From Desulfovibrio aminophilus DSM 12254 (GTDB lineage: Bacteria > Desulfobacterota > Desulfovibrionia > Desulfovibrionales > Desulfovibrionaceae), in the NCBI RefSeq assembly GCF_000422565.1, contig NZ_AUMA01000007.1:1-64000 (forward strand): a DNA stretch of 64,000 nt, in the 5' to 3' direction. Made by a program: the position numbers and the translations under genes. The notes beneath the pieces are model-generated. The model was not told where the DNA came from. It ran no database searches and was given only the letters and a program-made list of their open reading frames with translations. Shown here piece after piece: positions 53,973 to 62,213 of this stretch (positions are counted from its first letter, which is position 1; each line of letters starts with the position of its first letter).

Positions 53973-54220
53973 TCCAGCAGGGTCAGGCGCGGGTCGCTTC
54001 CCGTGGGGTGCTTGCGACGGAAGCGCACCTCGTCGTGGCCCACGCCGTGGCGGAAGGAGAAGTCCCAGGCCCCTCCCGAGCCGAAGCCGCTGATGATCTC
54101 GGCCTTGATGCCCGCGCGGATGCGGAAGACCAGCTCCTCTTCCCCAGTTTCGGCCAGATGCGCGACCATGGCCGGAACCAGGCCGCAGGAAACGTGGCTC
54201 AGATCGATTTCACGGGACAT
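53966..54220 (-). CDS. Small conserved-looking protein of unknown function
   Basis: This frame of 84 codons starts 6 bases after the mnmE stop with GTGAGGCCGT as ribosome site, so it is probably the last gene of the mnmE unit. The product is soluble and mixed (LSHVSCGLVPAMVAHLAETGEEELVFRIRAG, then a Gly-Ser-Gly region and a basic end). I do not recognise a family. The tight spacing and GC3-like codon use support it being real. Confidence 0.6.
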   Translation of the reverse strand: MSREIDLSHVSCGLVPAMVAHLAETGEEELVFRIRAGIKAEIISGFGSGGAWDFSFRHGVGHDEVRFRRKHPTGSDPRLTLLDY

Positions 54221-54226
54221 ACGGCC

Positions 54227-55612
54227 TCACTTTCCAATGCAGAAGCGGTTGAAGATGGCCTCCAGCACGTCCTGGGCCGCGATTTCGCCGGTGATTTCGG
54301 CGAGGATCGCGCAGGCCGCGTCCAGGCGCACCCCGAGCAGGTCGTAGGGCAGCCCCCCGGCGGCGTCGACGGCCAGTTCAGCCAGTTCCGCGCGGGCCCG
54401 GCGCAAGGCTTCGGCTTGGCGCAGGTTCGGGGCCACGGTGTCGGGCTCGGGTTCGGGCGTCGAGGCCGCCAGGCGTTCCCGCAACCGCGCGGCCAGGGCC
54501 TCCAGGCCCGCGCCGGTCCTGGCCGAAACGGCCGCGACCTCGAAGCGATCGGCCAGTTCCGTTCCGGGCCAGGGCTCGACCCGGGGCAGATCGTCCTTGT
54601 TCACCACCACCAGGGTCCGTTCCGCTGAAAGCTCGTCCGCGGCCTGGCGCTCCTCGTCGCTGAGCGGCGCATCGCCGCCGACCACGAAGAGCACGAGGTC
54701 CGCCCCCCGGGCCAGCTCTCCGGCCCGCTCCAAACCGGCCCGTTCCACCGGGCTTTCGGTTCGGCGCAGTCCGGCGGTGTCCACCAGGCGCACGGGCAGG
54801 CCGTCCAGGTCGAGCAGCTCCTCCAGCCAGTCCCGGGTGGTGCCCGGGATGTCCGTGACGATGGCCCGCTCCCGGCCCGCCAGGGCGTTCAGCAGGCTGG
54901 ACTTGCCCGCGTTGACCCGGCCGCGCAGGACCGCCAGCGCACCCTCGCGCCAGGCCCGGGTCCGCTCCACCCCGGCCAGCAGCGCGTCCAGGGCGGCCAG
55001 CCCGCGTTCCACGACCTCGGCCAGCCGGTCCGGCGGCAGGCAGTCCACGTCCTCCTCGGGAAAGTCCACGGCCAGACAGAGCTGGGCCTTGAGCTCCTCC
55101 AACTCCGCGCGCAGGGCGGCCACCCGGCGGCCCAGGACGCCCGAGAGCTTGACCTGGGCCAGCTGCGCGGCGGCCCGAGTGGGCGCGGCGATGGCCTCGG
55201 CCACGGCCTCGGCCTGGGTCAGGTCGAGGCGTCCGTTGCGCCAAGCCCGGTAGCTGAACTCCCCGCGCCGCGCCGGGCGCGCCCCCTGGCGGCAGCACTC
55301 GGCCAGCACCGCTCCGGGCAGGGCCAGGCCGCCGTGGCAGTGGATTTCTGCCGTGTCCTCGCCGGTGAACGAGCCGGGGCCGGGCATGAATACGGCCAAG
55401 ACCTCATCCAGAATGACTCCGGCGGCGTCCAGGACATGGCCGTGGTGCAGGGTGGAGGGACGGAAATCCTTGAAATCCGGCCTTGTGGGCCGGAAGAGGC
55501 GGCGCAGCACGGCGCGGCTCTCCGGGCCGGAGAGCCGGACGATGGCCACGCCTCCCTGTCCGGGCGGGGTGGCGACGGCGACGATGGTGTCGATGGAGCC
55601 GGTGAGCGTCAT
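54227..55612 (-). CDS. mnmE: tRNA uridine-5-carboxymethylaminomethyl modification GTPase
   Basis: The 461-residue protein starts MTLTGSIDTIVAVATPPGQG, the usual MnmE N-terminus. The GTPase is inserted in the helical domain: G1 GRVNAGKSSLLN, G2 PGTTRD, G3 DTAGLR, G4 NKDD, and it ends CIGK with the conserved Cys. With MnmG it modifies the wobble uridine of several tRNAs. An earlier in-frame start at 55645 adds 11 atypical residues. Confidence 0.97.
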   Translation of the reverse strand: MTLTGSIDTIVAVATPPGQGGVAIVRLSGPESRAVLRRLFRPTRPDFKDFRPSTLHHGHVLDAAGVILDEVLAVFMPGPGSFTGEDTAEIHCHGGLALPGAVLAECCRQGARPARRGEFSYRAWRNGRLDLTQAEAVAEAIAAPTRAAAQLAQVKLSGVLGRRVAALRAELEELKAQLCLAVDFPEEDVDCLPPDRLAEVVERGLAALDALLAGVERTRAWREGALAVLRGRVNAGKSSLLNALAGRERAIVTDIPGTTRDWLEELLDLDGLPVRLVDTAGLRRTESPVERAGLERAGELARGADLVLFVVGGDAPLSDEERQAADELSAERTLVVVNKDDLPRVEPWPGTELADRFEVAAVSARTGAGLEALAARLRERLAASTPEPEPDTVAPNLRQAEALRRARAELAELAVDAAGGLPYDLLGVRLDAACAILAEITGEIAAQDVLEAIFNRFCIGK

Positions 55613-55677
55613 ACAGCCGGAGTCATAAGCCGGGCGCGCCGTCAAGGCAACGGCCGGGCAGGGGAGAGAGGGGGCGG

Positions 55678-55716
55678 AAAAAGCGGCGCGGGACGTCTGG
55701 ACATCCCGCGCCGCTT
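55678..55716 (-). terminator. Terminator after jag (end of the rpmH-rnpA-yidD-yidC-jag unit)
   Basis: On the minus strand a perfect 13-bp stem (55704-55716 with 55681-55693) with a 10-base loop runs into five T. mnmE, 66 bases on, therefore probably needs its own promoter. Confidence 0.9.
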
Positions 55717-55723
55717 GAAGAGT

Positions 55724-56884
55724 TTATTTCCCGTTGCGCCGCTTGGGCACGATGAGGACTCGCTTCATGGGGCCCTCGCCCTTGCTGCGGGTGAACACGG
55801 TCTCGTTCTCCTGCAGGGTCACGTGGACCACCCGGCGGTGATAGGAACTGAGGGGTTTGGTGCTCTGGGTGCGGCCCGTGGCGTCGGCCTTCTCGGCCAG
55901 GTGCAGGGCCATCTGCCGCAGCTTCTCGTCCTGACGCTCGCGGTACTCGCCGGTGTCGATCTGTACGCGCACCGAGCATTGCATGCGCCGGGCCACGATG
56001 CGGTTGAGCAGGTATTGCAGGGAGGCCAGGGTCTGGCCCTCGCGGCCGATGATCAGGCCCGAGTTCTCTTCGTCCTCGATGAAGACGTTCACCCTGTCCG
56101 GGATGATCTCCAGGTTCAGCTTGGGCTCGGGGATCATGGGCTCCAGGAGCTTGAGCAGCGTCTCGCGCACGGCCTGCTCCAAGAGTTGGGGATCCAGGGT
56201 GGTCATGTCCACCTTGGGCAGACCTTCCTCGACGTCCTCGGTCTCGCCGTTGTCCTGGGGCGCTGGCCGTTCGGCCTTCTCGGGCCGCGGCTGGCGTTGG
56301 CGCTCGGGGCGGCGTTCCCGGTCGCCGCCGCGGCGGCGGTCACGGCGGCCGCGCTCACGTTCCTGGCGGGGCTCCCTGGGCTTGTCCGCGCGGGGTTCGG
56401 CGGCCGCCTGGGGCTGGAAGTCGGGCTGCGCATCCTCGGGCTCGTCGGCGAGGTGCGCGTCGGCGATGGGCGCGGGTGCGGGGATGACGTCCTCGCGCGG
56501 GGCGAAGGCGGGCCGGTAGGGGGCCTGCCGGGGAGTCTCCGGCCGCTGGGGAGCCTCCGGGATGTCGATGCGCGGGGCTTCGGCGCGGGGAGTCTCGCGC
56601 GGCCGCTGGGGTTCGGGTCTGGGCGTTTCGGCCTTGGACTCCGCCCTGGGCTTCGGTTCGGGCTTGGGCTCCTCACGGCCGGGGGCCATGTCCTGCAAGG
56701 AGATGGCCTTGCGCGGGCGGGCCTTGATGGCCGCCTTCTTCACTCCCACCAGGCCGAAGATGCCGGTGGAGCCGCCTCCGATGATCTCGATCTCCAGTTT
56801 GTCGCGATTCAGGTCATAGTGTCTGCATGCGGCCTCGATGGCCTCGTCCAGGTTCTTGCCCTGGAACTCCTTGAACTCGTTCAT
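55724..56884 (-). CDS. jag: Jag/KhpB RNA-binding protein
   Basis: The 386-residue protein starts behind GCGAGGAACCAC. Residues of 1-55 are the Jag-N domain (FKEFQGKNLDEAIEAACRHY, GSTGIFGLVGVKKA). About 60-210 is a long Pro/Arg/Glu-rich low-complexity linker, much longer than in most Jag proteins. The C-terminus has a KH domain (GLIIGREGQTLASLQYLLNR) and an R3H domain (LRQMALHLAEKADATGRTQ, LSSYHRRVVHVTLQ). It binds RNA and helps in cell-envelope/division control; the linker may add RNA contacts. Confidence 0.94.
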   Translation of the reverse strand: MNEFKEFQGKNLDEAIEAACRHYDLNRDKLEIEIIGGGSTGIFGLVGVKKAAIKARPRKAISLQDMAPGREEPKPEPKPRAESKAETPRPEPQRPRETPRAEAPRIDIPEAPQRPETPRQAPYRPAFAPREDVIPAPAPIADAHLADEPEDAQPDFQPQAAAEPRADKPREPRQERERGRRDRRRGGDRERRPERQRQPRPEKAERPAPQDNGETEDVEEGLPKVDMTTLDPQLLEQAVRETLLKLLEPMIPEPKLNLEIIPDRVNVFIEDEENSGLIIGREGQTLASLQYLLNRIVARRMQCSVRVQIDTGEYRERQDEKLRQMALHLAEKADATGRTQSTKPLSSYHRRVVHVTLQENETVFTRSKGEGPMKRVLIVPKRRNGK

Positions 56885-56936
56885 GTGGTTCCTCGCTTCC
56901 GTCAGCGCTCCGCGATCCACTCGGTCGTCCGTCCGC

Positions 56937-58523
56937 CTATTTCTTCTGGGCGCGGATCATCCACCACTGCTGGGCGATGGACAGGACGTTGTTGACCAGC
57001 CAGTACACAACCAGGCCCGAGGGGAAGTTCAGGAAGAGGAAGGTGAACACCACGGGCATGAACATCATGATCTTGGCCTGTGTGGGGTCTCCGGTGGAGG
57101 GGGTCATCTTCTGCTGAATGAACATGGTGGCGCCCATGATCAGCGGAGTGACGTAGTAGGGGTCCTTGGCCGAGAGGTCGGCCAGCCAGATCAGGTCCGT
57201 GAACGGCACATGGGCGATGAAGGGCGCGTGGCGCAGTTCCACGGCTCCGAGCAGGGCCTTGTACAGGCCGAAGAACACGGGGATCTGGACGACCATCGGC
57301 AGGCACCCGCCCAGGGGGCTGACCTTGTAGGTCTTGTGCAGGTGCATGATCTCCTGGTTGAGGCGCTGCTTGTCGTCCCCGTACTTCTCCCGGAGCTTCT
57401 GGATCATGGGCTGGAGCTTCTTCATCTGCTCCATGGACTTGTAGCTCTTCTGCGACAGGGGCCAGAAGATGAGCTTGATGAGCACGGTCAGGAGGATGAT
57501 GGCCAGACCGTAGTTGTGCACGAACTGATAGAACCAGTTGAGGATCCAGAGCAGAGGCACGGCCAGCAGATGGAACCAGCCGAAGTCCACGGCCGAGCCC
57601 AGATTGGCGGGCATGGTGGACAGGATGCCTCGATCCATGGGGCCCAGGTAGTAGGAGCAGTGCAGCGTCTTGGCCGCGCCGGCCTCCACCTGGAGGTCCT
57701 GGTCCACGGCCAGGCGGTAGACGCCGTCCTGGAGCATGGCCTTGAGCGTGGCCTGCTCGGTCTGGGGCAGCAGCGCGAAGATGAAGTAGTTGCTGTTGAT
57801 GGTGGCCCAGTTGAGCGGCCCGGATTCGGACACGCCCTTCTCCAGGTCGCCCTTTTCCTTCTCGGTCATGCTCTTCTTGTCGAAGAGATACTCGACCCGC
57901 GTGGGGTTGTAGCTGTCGCTCGCGCCGGAGAGGGTCTTGCTGGCGGCGGTGAAGCTCATGCGGGTCTGAACCGGAGTTCCGCCGAGGTTGGTCAGGGTCA
58001 GCTCCTCGCGCACGAGGTAGCTGCCTGCCTGGAAGGTGAGTTTGCGTTCGATGCGGAATCCGGCGGAGTCGCCCACGAAGGTCAGGGTCTTGGTCTCGCC
58101 GTCGGCCAGCGTCAGATCGCCGGCCGGAGCGCCCCACTGGCCCATGTGCCAGGTGGGCACGCCGCCCAGGATGATGCCCAGGGGGGCCTTGACGCGGGCG
58201 TCGCCGACCATGTCCACGGTTCGGGAGTCGGGTCGGATGTCTTCCTTGAAGCGCTCCAGGGAGAAGCGCTCGAGCACGCCGCCGGAGGAATTGAGCACGG
58301 CGGTGAAGAGCGGAGTCTTCACGGTCACGGCGCGGCCCGGGACCGGCGCGTAGTCGGCCACGGGGGCCGGGGGAATCTGCTGGGCCGGGGCCGGGGCGGC
58401 TTCCTGCTTCTGTTCGGCCGCCGGGGGCGGGGTCGTGGGCTTCGGCGGCGGGAACATGTACTGCCAGCCGAAGAGCACGGCGAAGGAGAGAACCAGGGCG
58501 ATGATGACGCGTTTGTTGTCCAT
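56937..58523 (-). CDS. yidC: Membrane protein insertase YidC
   Basis: The 528-residue protein has an N-terminal signal anchor (RVIIALVLSFAVLFGWQYMF), a Pro/Ala linker, the large periplasmic P1 beta-domain of Gram-negative YidC (about 60-330) and the five-helix core with WILNWFYQFVHNYGLAIILL and GGCLPMVVQIPVFFGLYKAL. It inserts inner-membrane proteins with or without SecYEG. yidD is 3 bases upstream. Confidence 0.97.
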   Translation of the reverse strand: MDNKRVIIALVLSFAVLFGWQYMFPPPKPTTPPPAAEQKQEAAPAPAQQIPPAPVADYAPVPGRAVTVKTPLFTAVLNSSGGVLERFSLERFKEDIRPDSRTVDMVGDARVKAPLGIILGGVPTWHMGQWGAPAGDLTLADGETKTLTFVGDSAGFRIERKLTFQAGSYLVREELTLTNLGGTPVQTRMSFTAASKTLSGASDSYNPTRVEYLFDKKSMTEKEKGDLEKGVSESGPLNWATINSNYFIFALLPQTEQATLKAMLQDGVYRLAVDQDLQVEAGAAKTLHCSYYLGPMDRGILSTMPANLGSAVDFGWFHLLAVPLLWILNWFYQFVHNYGLAIILLTVLIKLIFWPLSQKSYKSMEQMKKLQPMIQKLREKYGDDKQRLNQEIMHLHKTYKVSPLGGCLPMVVQIPVFFGLYKALLGAVELRHAPFIAHVPFTDLIWLADLSAKDPYYVTPLIMGATMFIQQKMTPSTGDPTQAKIMMFMPVVFTFLFLNFPSGLVVYWLVNNVLSIAQQWWMIRAQKK

Positions 58524-58526
58524 GGA

Positions 58527-58775
58527 TCAGCTCGCTTTACTGTTGCGGAAGGCTTGAATGAAGCGCGGCGGGACGGGGTCGTAGCCCCCGGCGCACCAGG
58601 GCTGGCAGCGGAGGACGCGCCAGACGGCCAGGACGGACCCCTTGAACGCGCCGTGAGCCAGGACGGCTTGGCGGGCGTATTCCGAACACGACGGAGTGAA
58701 CCTGCACGCGGGAGGCAGGAGCGGCGCGAGGAACTTCTGATAGATCCAAATGAGCCCCAGGGCTATGGAGCGCAT
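58527..58775 (-). CDS. yidD: Membrane protein insertion efficiency factor YidD
   Basis: The protein of 82 residues has the family core LIWIYQKFLAPLLPPACRFTPSCSEYARQA and the second Cys/Pro block RVLRCQPWCAGGYDPVP (quoted in two parts). It has an amphipathic N-terminus. Its start overlaps the end of rnpA by 13 bases. Confidence 0.94.
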   Translation of the reverse strand: MRSIALGLIWIYQKFLAPLLPPACRFTPSCSEYARQAVLAHGAFKGSVLAVWRVLRCQPWCAGGYDPVPPRFIQAFRNSKAS

Positions 58776-59164
58776 GCCTTCTTCTCCCGGTCCGGCCCGC
58801 GTCCGCCGTTTCCCGTCAGGCGGGTCAGAAGCGGGGCCAGTTCCAGGGTGGCGACGGCAAGTGTCAGCCGATCCGCGTCAAGCGATCTCTTGGGCACGAG
58901 CACGATGTCCAGTGGCCCGGAGATTCGATCCTGATGGAGCCGGAAAAACTCTCGCACCACCCGTTTGATGCGGTTGCGAACCACCGCCCGCCCCATCTTC
59001 CGGCTTACGGCCATACCCAGGCGAAACTGCCTGGGCCCGTCGGGCCGCGCGGAGACGAACAGAAGAAAACTCTTGGAGGAGAATTTCCGTCCCTGTCCGA
59101 AACAGCGGGAAAACTCGGGACTCTTGCGGAGGCGGCGTTCCCTCGACCAGGTCAGGCGGCTAAT
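58763..59164 (-). CDS. rnpA: Ribonuclease P protein component (probable ATT start)
   Basis: The protein has the RnpA features [31 protein letters not shown] and the RNR motif [19 protein letters not shown]. It binds RNase P RNA for tRNA 5' processing. No ATG, GTG or TTG is in frame between the rpmH start and the RNR region. The best start is ATT at 59162-59164, inside the end of rpmH, 8 bases after GAAGGGG; this gives 133 residues beginning (M)[13 protein letters not shown] at 59153 is the alternative. A frame open to a TTG at 59371 is excluded because that TTG is the -35 box of the promoter. Confidence 0.88.
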   Translation of the reverse strand: MSRLTWSRERRLRKSPEFSRCFGQGRKFSSKSFLLFVSARPDGPRQFRLGMAVSRKMGRAVVRNRIKRVVREFFRLHQDRISGPLDIVLVPKRSLDADRLTLAVATLELAPLLTRLTGNGGRGPDREKKACAP

Positions 59165-59289
59165 CTCTGGCGCCCCTTCTGGCGGCGGCGGCGCAGGATG
59201 GCGCGGCCGTTCTTGGTGCGGGACCGGACGAGGAAGCCGTGGGTCCGCTTCCTTCTCGTCTTGCTCGGCTGGTAGGTTCTCTTGGACAT
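59152..59289 (-). CDS. rpmH: 50S ribosomal protein L34
   Basis: The protein of 45 residues begins [20 protein letters not shown] and ends [10 protein letters not shown], as in all bacterial L34. The start follows CACGAGGAGCACCCAT. The gene is first in the conserved rpmH-rnpA-yidD-yidC-jag order, and its 3' end overlaps the probable rnpA start by 13 bases. Confidence 0.97.
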   Translation of the reverse strand: MSKRTYQPSKTRRKRTHGFLVRSRTKNGRAILRRRRQKGRQRLAA

Positions 59290-59342
59290 ATGGGTGCTCC
59301 TCGTGAGATGAATTTCGTTGAGTGAACAAGGCTGAACAAAGC

Positions 59343-59371
59343 CATATAGCCCTTGAACGCGTCGTCGTCAA
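59343..59371 (-). promoter_or_regulatory. Sigma-70 promoter of rpmH
   Basis: Minus strand TTGACG (59366-59371), 17 bases, TATATG (59343-59348): nearly consensus boxes with ideal spacing. The start of transcription would be near 59336, about 47 bases before rpmH. The rest of the 245-base gap up to the LUD gene is GC-rich with small inverted repeats and shows no gene. Confidence 0.82.
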
Positions 59372-59534
59372 GGACCATGGCCCCGTCCGGGGTGCATCCC
59401 GCCCGATGCTTCCCGCCGCCCGTCATCTCTGCTACCTTCCATGCCCATGAGCGGGCCCCGCGTCAAGCACCCGGCTCTTGCGGTCGGGCCCGGGAGAGCG
59501 GGACGCCGCCCCTCCGCCCATGAAGGAGATCGAC

Positions 59535-60188
59535 ATGCGCGAACCCATCGACAAGTATTGGTCCCGGCGTCTGGACGACGTGGCCGAAGCACTCGACGAC
59601 AACGGTTTCGAGGTCTTCCGCGCGACCTGCGAGGAGGATGTGCGGCGCATCGCCCTGTCCGAGATCCTGCCCGCGCTGGGGCCCCGGACGGTCAGCTTCG
59701 GCGGCTCCACCACCGTGGTCTCCAGCGGGCTGTACCAGGCGCTCAAGGACTCCATCGGCTGCGAGGTGCTGGACGTCTTCGACAAGAGCCTGTCCGAGCC
59801 GGACAAACTGGAATTGCGCCGCCGGGCCCTGACCTGCGACCTGTTCGTCACCGGCACGAACGCCCTCACCGAAGCCGGCCAGCTGGTGAACCTGGACATG
59901 ATCGGCAACCGGGTGGCGGCACTGACCTTCGGCCCCCGGAATGTGCTCGTGGTGCTGGGCCGCAACAAGCTCGTGGCCGACCTTTCGGCGGCAATGCGCC
60001 GGGTCAAGGACTACGCCGCGCCGGTGAACGCCTCCCGGCTGGCCAAGAAGACGCCTTGCGTCAAGACCGCCCGCTGCATGGACTGCAACAGCCCGGAGCG
60101 GATCTGCAACGTCTGGACGATCACCGAGAAGTCCTTCCCCAAGGGCCGGATCAAGATCATCCTGGTGAACCAGGATCTGGGGTTCTAG
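59535..60188 (+). CDS. LUD-domain (LutC-like) protein
   Basis: The chosen ATG has AAGGAG six bases upstream; an ATG at 59520 has none. The 217-residue protein has the LUD pattern VSFGGSTTVVSSGLYQALK, CDLFVTGTNALTEAGQLVNLD and FGPRNVLVVLGRNKLV, plus a Cys cluster near the end (TPCVKTARCMDCNSPERIC) that could bind metal. LUD proteins occur in lactate oxidation complexes, but no lutA/lutB partner is here. It is followed after one base by a UPF0280 gene, suggesting a joint role. Confidence 0.82.
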   Translation: MREPIDKYWSRRLDDVAEALDDNGFEVFRATCEEDVRRIALSEILPALGPRTVSFGGSTTVVSSGLYQALKDSIGCEVLDVFDKSLSEPDKLELRRRALTCDLFVTGTNALTEAGQLVNLDMIGNRVAALTFGPRNVLVVLGRNKLVADLSAAMRRVKDYAAPVNASRLAKKTPCVKTARCMDCNSPERICNVWTITEKSFPKGRIKIILVNQDLGF

Positions 60189-60189
60189 G

Positions 60190-60930
60190 GTGAAGGACTA
60201 CACGAAAGTCGGCCGAAACTACCGCGAGTCCGTAATCCCCGAGGAGGGGGAACGGGTCTTTCAGGTGGTCATCGAGGAATCCGACCTCTTCGTGGTGGCC
60301 CGGCGCGACCTTTCGGCCGAGGTGGCCGACTGTCTGCGCGAACTGCGCGGGGAACTGAAGAGCCAGATCCTCCTGCACCGGGATTTCCTGACCAGTCTGG
60401 TCCCCCTGCCGACCCCGCCCGGAGCCCCGGAGATCGTCCGGCGCATGTGCGAGGGGGCCCGGGCCTGCGGCGTGGGCCCCATGGCGGCGGTGGCCGGGAG
60501 CGTGGCCCAGATGGTCTGTGAGCGTTTCGTGTCCGAGAGTCCGGACATCATCGTGGAGAACGGCGGGGACATCTTCCTCTGCTCCACGCGGGAGCGGGTG
60601 GTGGGCCTGCTGGCCGAACCCGAGTCCGGGGCCCGGCTGGGCCTGCGCATCCCGGCCGGGGAATTCCCCACCAGCCTGTGCTCCTCCTCGGGCCGCATCG
60701 GCCATTCGCTGAGCCTGGGGCATGGCGACCTCGTCACGGTGCGGGCCGATTCCGGAGCCCTGGCCGACGCCGCGGCCACGGCGCTCTGCAACCGGCTGAA
60801 GACGGCCCGCGACCTGGAGGCGGTGCTGGATGGGGCGCGGGAACTGGCCCCCGCCGGTGTGCTCGGGGTCTTCGCCCAGATGGGCGGCCGGGTGGCGGCC
60901 TGGGGCCGGATGGAACTGGTGGCCCTGTAG
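60190..60930 (+). CDS. UPF0280 family protein (ApbE-like fold)
   Basis: The protein has 246 residues with a GTG start right after the LUD stop. Motifs YRESVIPEEGERVFQVVIEESDLFV, GPMAAVAGSVAQMVCE and IIVENGGDIFL are those of the UPF0280 group, related in fold to the flavin transferase ApbE. Its biochemical role is not established. The adjacent LUD gene suggests a shared redox function. Confidence 0.82.
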   Translation: MKDYTKVGRNYRESVIPEEGERVFQVVIEESDLFVVARRDLSAEVADCLRELRGELKSQILLHRDFLTSLVPLPTPPGAPEIVRRMCEGARACGVGPMAAVAGSVAQMVCERFVSESPDIIVENGGDIFLCSTRERVVGLLAEPESGARLGLRIPAGEFPTSLCSSSGRIGHSLSLGHGDLVTVRADSGALADAAATALCNRLKTARDLEAVLDGARELAPAGVLGVFAQMGGRVAAWGRMELVAL

Positions 60931-60935
60931 GACTC

Positions 60936-61580
60936 TCAGTCCTTCTTCGTCATGATCTTTTCGAGGAAGTCCGGGTCCAGGATGCGGATGACGCGCTTGG
61001 CCACGTCGTGGTCCGGCGCGCCGATGCTCAGGTGGCCCTGCTCGGCCAACTGGCCCAGGTAGCACTCCACGGCCGAGGTCGAGGTCACGAAGGTGTCGGC
61101 CAGGGTGCGCACGGCGGCGTCATAGCCGATCTCGGTCTGGCCGTTGAGCACGAAGAGGTTCAGCACCCGGCAGATGCCCAGGGGCACGTTGGGCACCTTG
61201 AGGGCCTTCTTGGTGGTGGCCTTGAGACGGCTGACCAGCACCTGGAGGATGGAGGAGATGACCTGGGGGGCCTTGGCGAAATAGTCGTCCAGGTCGTCGC
61301 GGGTGATGATGACGAGCTTGGTGTCCTCCAGGGTCATGGCCGTGGCGGTGCGCGTCTGGTCGTCCAGGAAGAGGGCCATCTCGCCGAAGATGGACGGGGG
61401 CTTGAGCACGGCGAAAACCTTCTTGCGGCCGTCCACCGAGCCCGAGATCTCCACGGCTCCTTCCATGAGGATATAGGCCTGGTCGCCCCGGCTGCCTTCG
61501 ATGAAGATGATGTTGTGCTTGAGGAACGTCTTGACCAGAAAGCCCTTGGAGACCCGTCGCATGAGCGGCGCGCCGGCCAT
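60936..61580 (-). CDS. Crp-like cyclic-nucleotide-binding regulator
   Basis: In this 214-residue protein, residues of about 15-125 are a cNMP-binding barrel (NIIFIEGSRGDQAYILMEGAVEI, PPSIFGEMALFLDDQTRTATAM, a phosphate-cassette-like GEMALFLDDQTRTAT). The C-terminal part has a winged-helix-like segment (AVRTLADTFVTSTSAVECYLGQL, split) that is weak compared with Crp. It could be a divergent Crp/Fnr regulator or a cNMP-controlled protein of other output. It lies 3 bases after a lipoprotein gene in the same orientation. Confidence 0.78.
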   Translation of the reverse strand: MAGAPLMRRVSKGFLVKTFLKHNIIFIEGSRGDQAYILMEGAVEISGSVDGRKKVFAVLKPPSIFGEMALFLDDQTRTATAMTLEDTKLVIITRDDLDDYFAKAPQVISSILQVLVSRLKATTKKALKVPNVPLGICRVLNLFVLNGQTEIGYDAAVRTLADTFVTSTSAVECYLGQLAEQGHLSIGAPDHDVAKRVIRILDPDFLEKIMTKKD

Positions 61581-61583
61581 GAC

Positions 61584-62078
61584 CTACCTCGTCACCGCGC
61601 CTTCACTGGCGAAGAAGGGGTGCTTGGCGTTCTTGGGCTTGTCCCGGGACTCGGACAGAAGCACCCGATAGCCGAAGGAGACGAAGACCGGGCCCTTCTT
61701 GACGGCGCTCTCGTCCATCAGGAAGTCGAAATGGAACACGGCGTTGGGCTGGAAGGGGCCGGGCAGGAAGGGCTGCTCGCTTTCCATGAGCACCTCCCCG
61801 TATTCGTCGGAAAGATAGGCCGTGAGCCGCATCTCGTCGATCCAGCGGGCCCACTCGGGAACCCGGTCCATGACCGGGACCGCCTTGCCCTTGATCCCGT
61901 ACTTCCCGTCGATTTCCACGGTCTGGTAGTCGAATCGCAGGAAGGCCATCTTGAGGGTCTGCCGGGAGTTCATCTGCCAGGGCTGGCGGTCGAGATGGAC
62001 CACGCTGCGGTGGGCGCAGGCCGAAAGCGCGGTGAGCGCGAGCAGGAGGAGCAACGGGAGGAGTCTGGTCCTGTTCAT
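61584..62078 (-). CDS. Predicted lipoprotein of unknown function
   Basis: The 164-residue protein starts MNRTRLLPLLLLLALTALS with lipobox LSAC; an in-frame ATG at 62093 is equally possible. The mature part is beta-rich and soluble (LDRQPWQMNSRQTLKMAF, RLTAYLSDEYGEVLMESEQ, VFVSFGYRVLL). I do not recognise a family. It is co-oriented with the cNMP-binding gene. Confidence 0.75.
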   Translation of the reverse strand: MNRTRLLPLLLLLALTALSACAHRSVVHLDRQPWQMNSRQTLKMAFLRFDYQTVEIDGKYGIKGKAVPVMDRVPEWARWIDEMRLTAYLSDEYGEVLMESEQPFLPGPFQPNAVFHFDFLMDESAVKKGPVFVSFGYRVLLSESRDKPKNAKHPFFASEGAVTR

Positions 62079-62213
62079 GATCGATGGAACCATCCGTTTC
62101 CATTCGATTAGCACAAGATCTCGGTGATGCAAAGCTTCATGAGGGGTCGCGTCCGCAGCCCGCCATTTCGTCCGCCCGCTTCGCTCCGGGGCGCGGCCCG
62201 CTTCGAGACCGGG

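Noticed and set aside
59165-59371. Thermus-like long rnpA starting at TTG 59371 with rpmH embedded
   Set aside because: The TTG is the -35 box of a strong promoter whose start site is downstream, and the extension has no conserved sequence.
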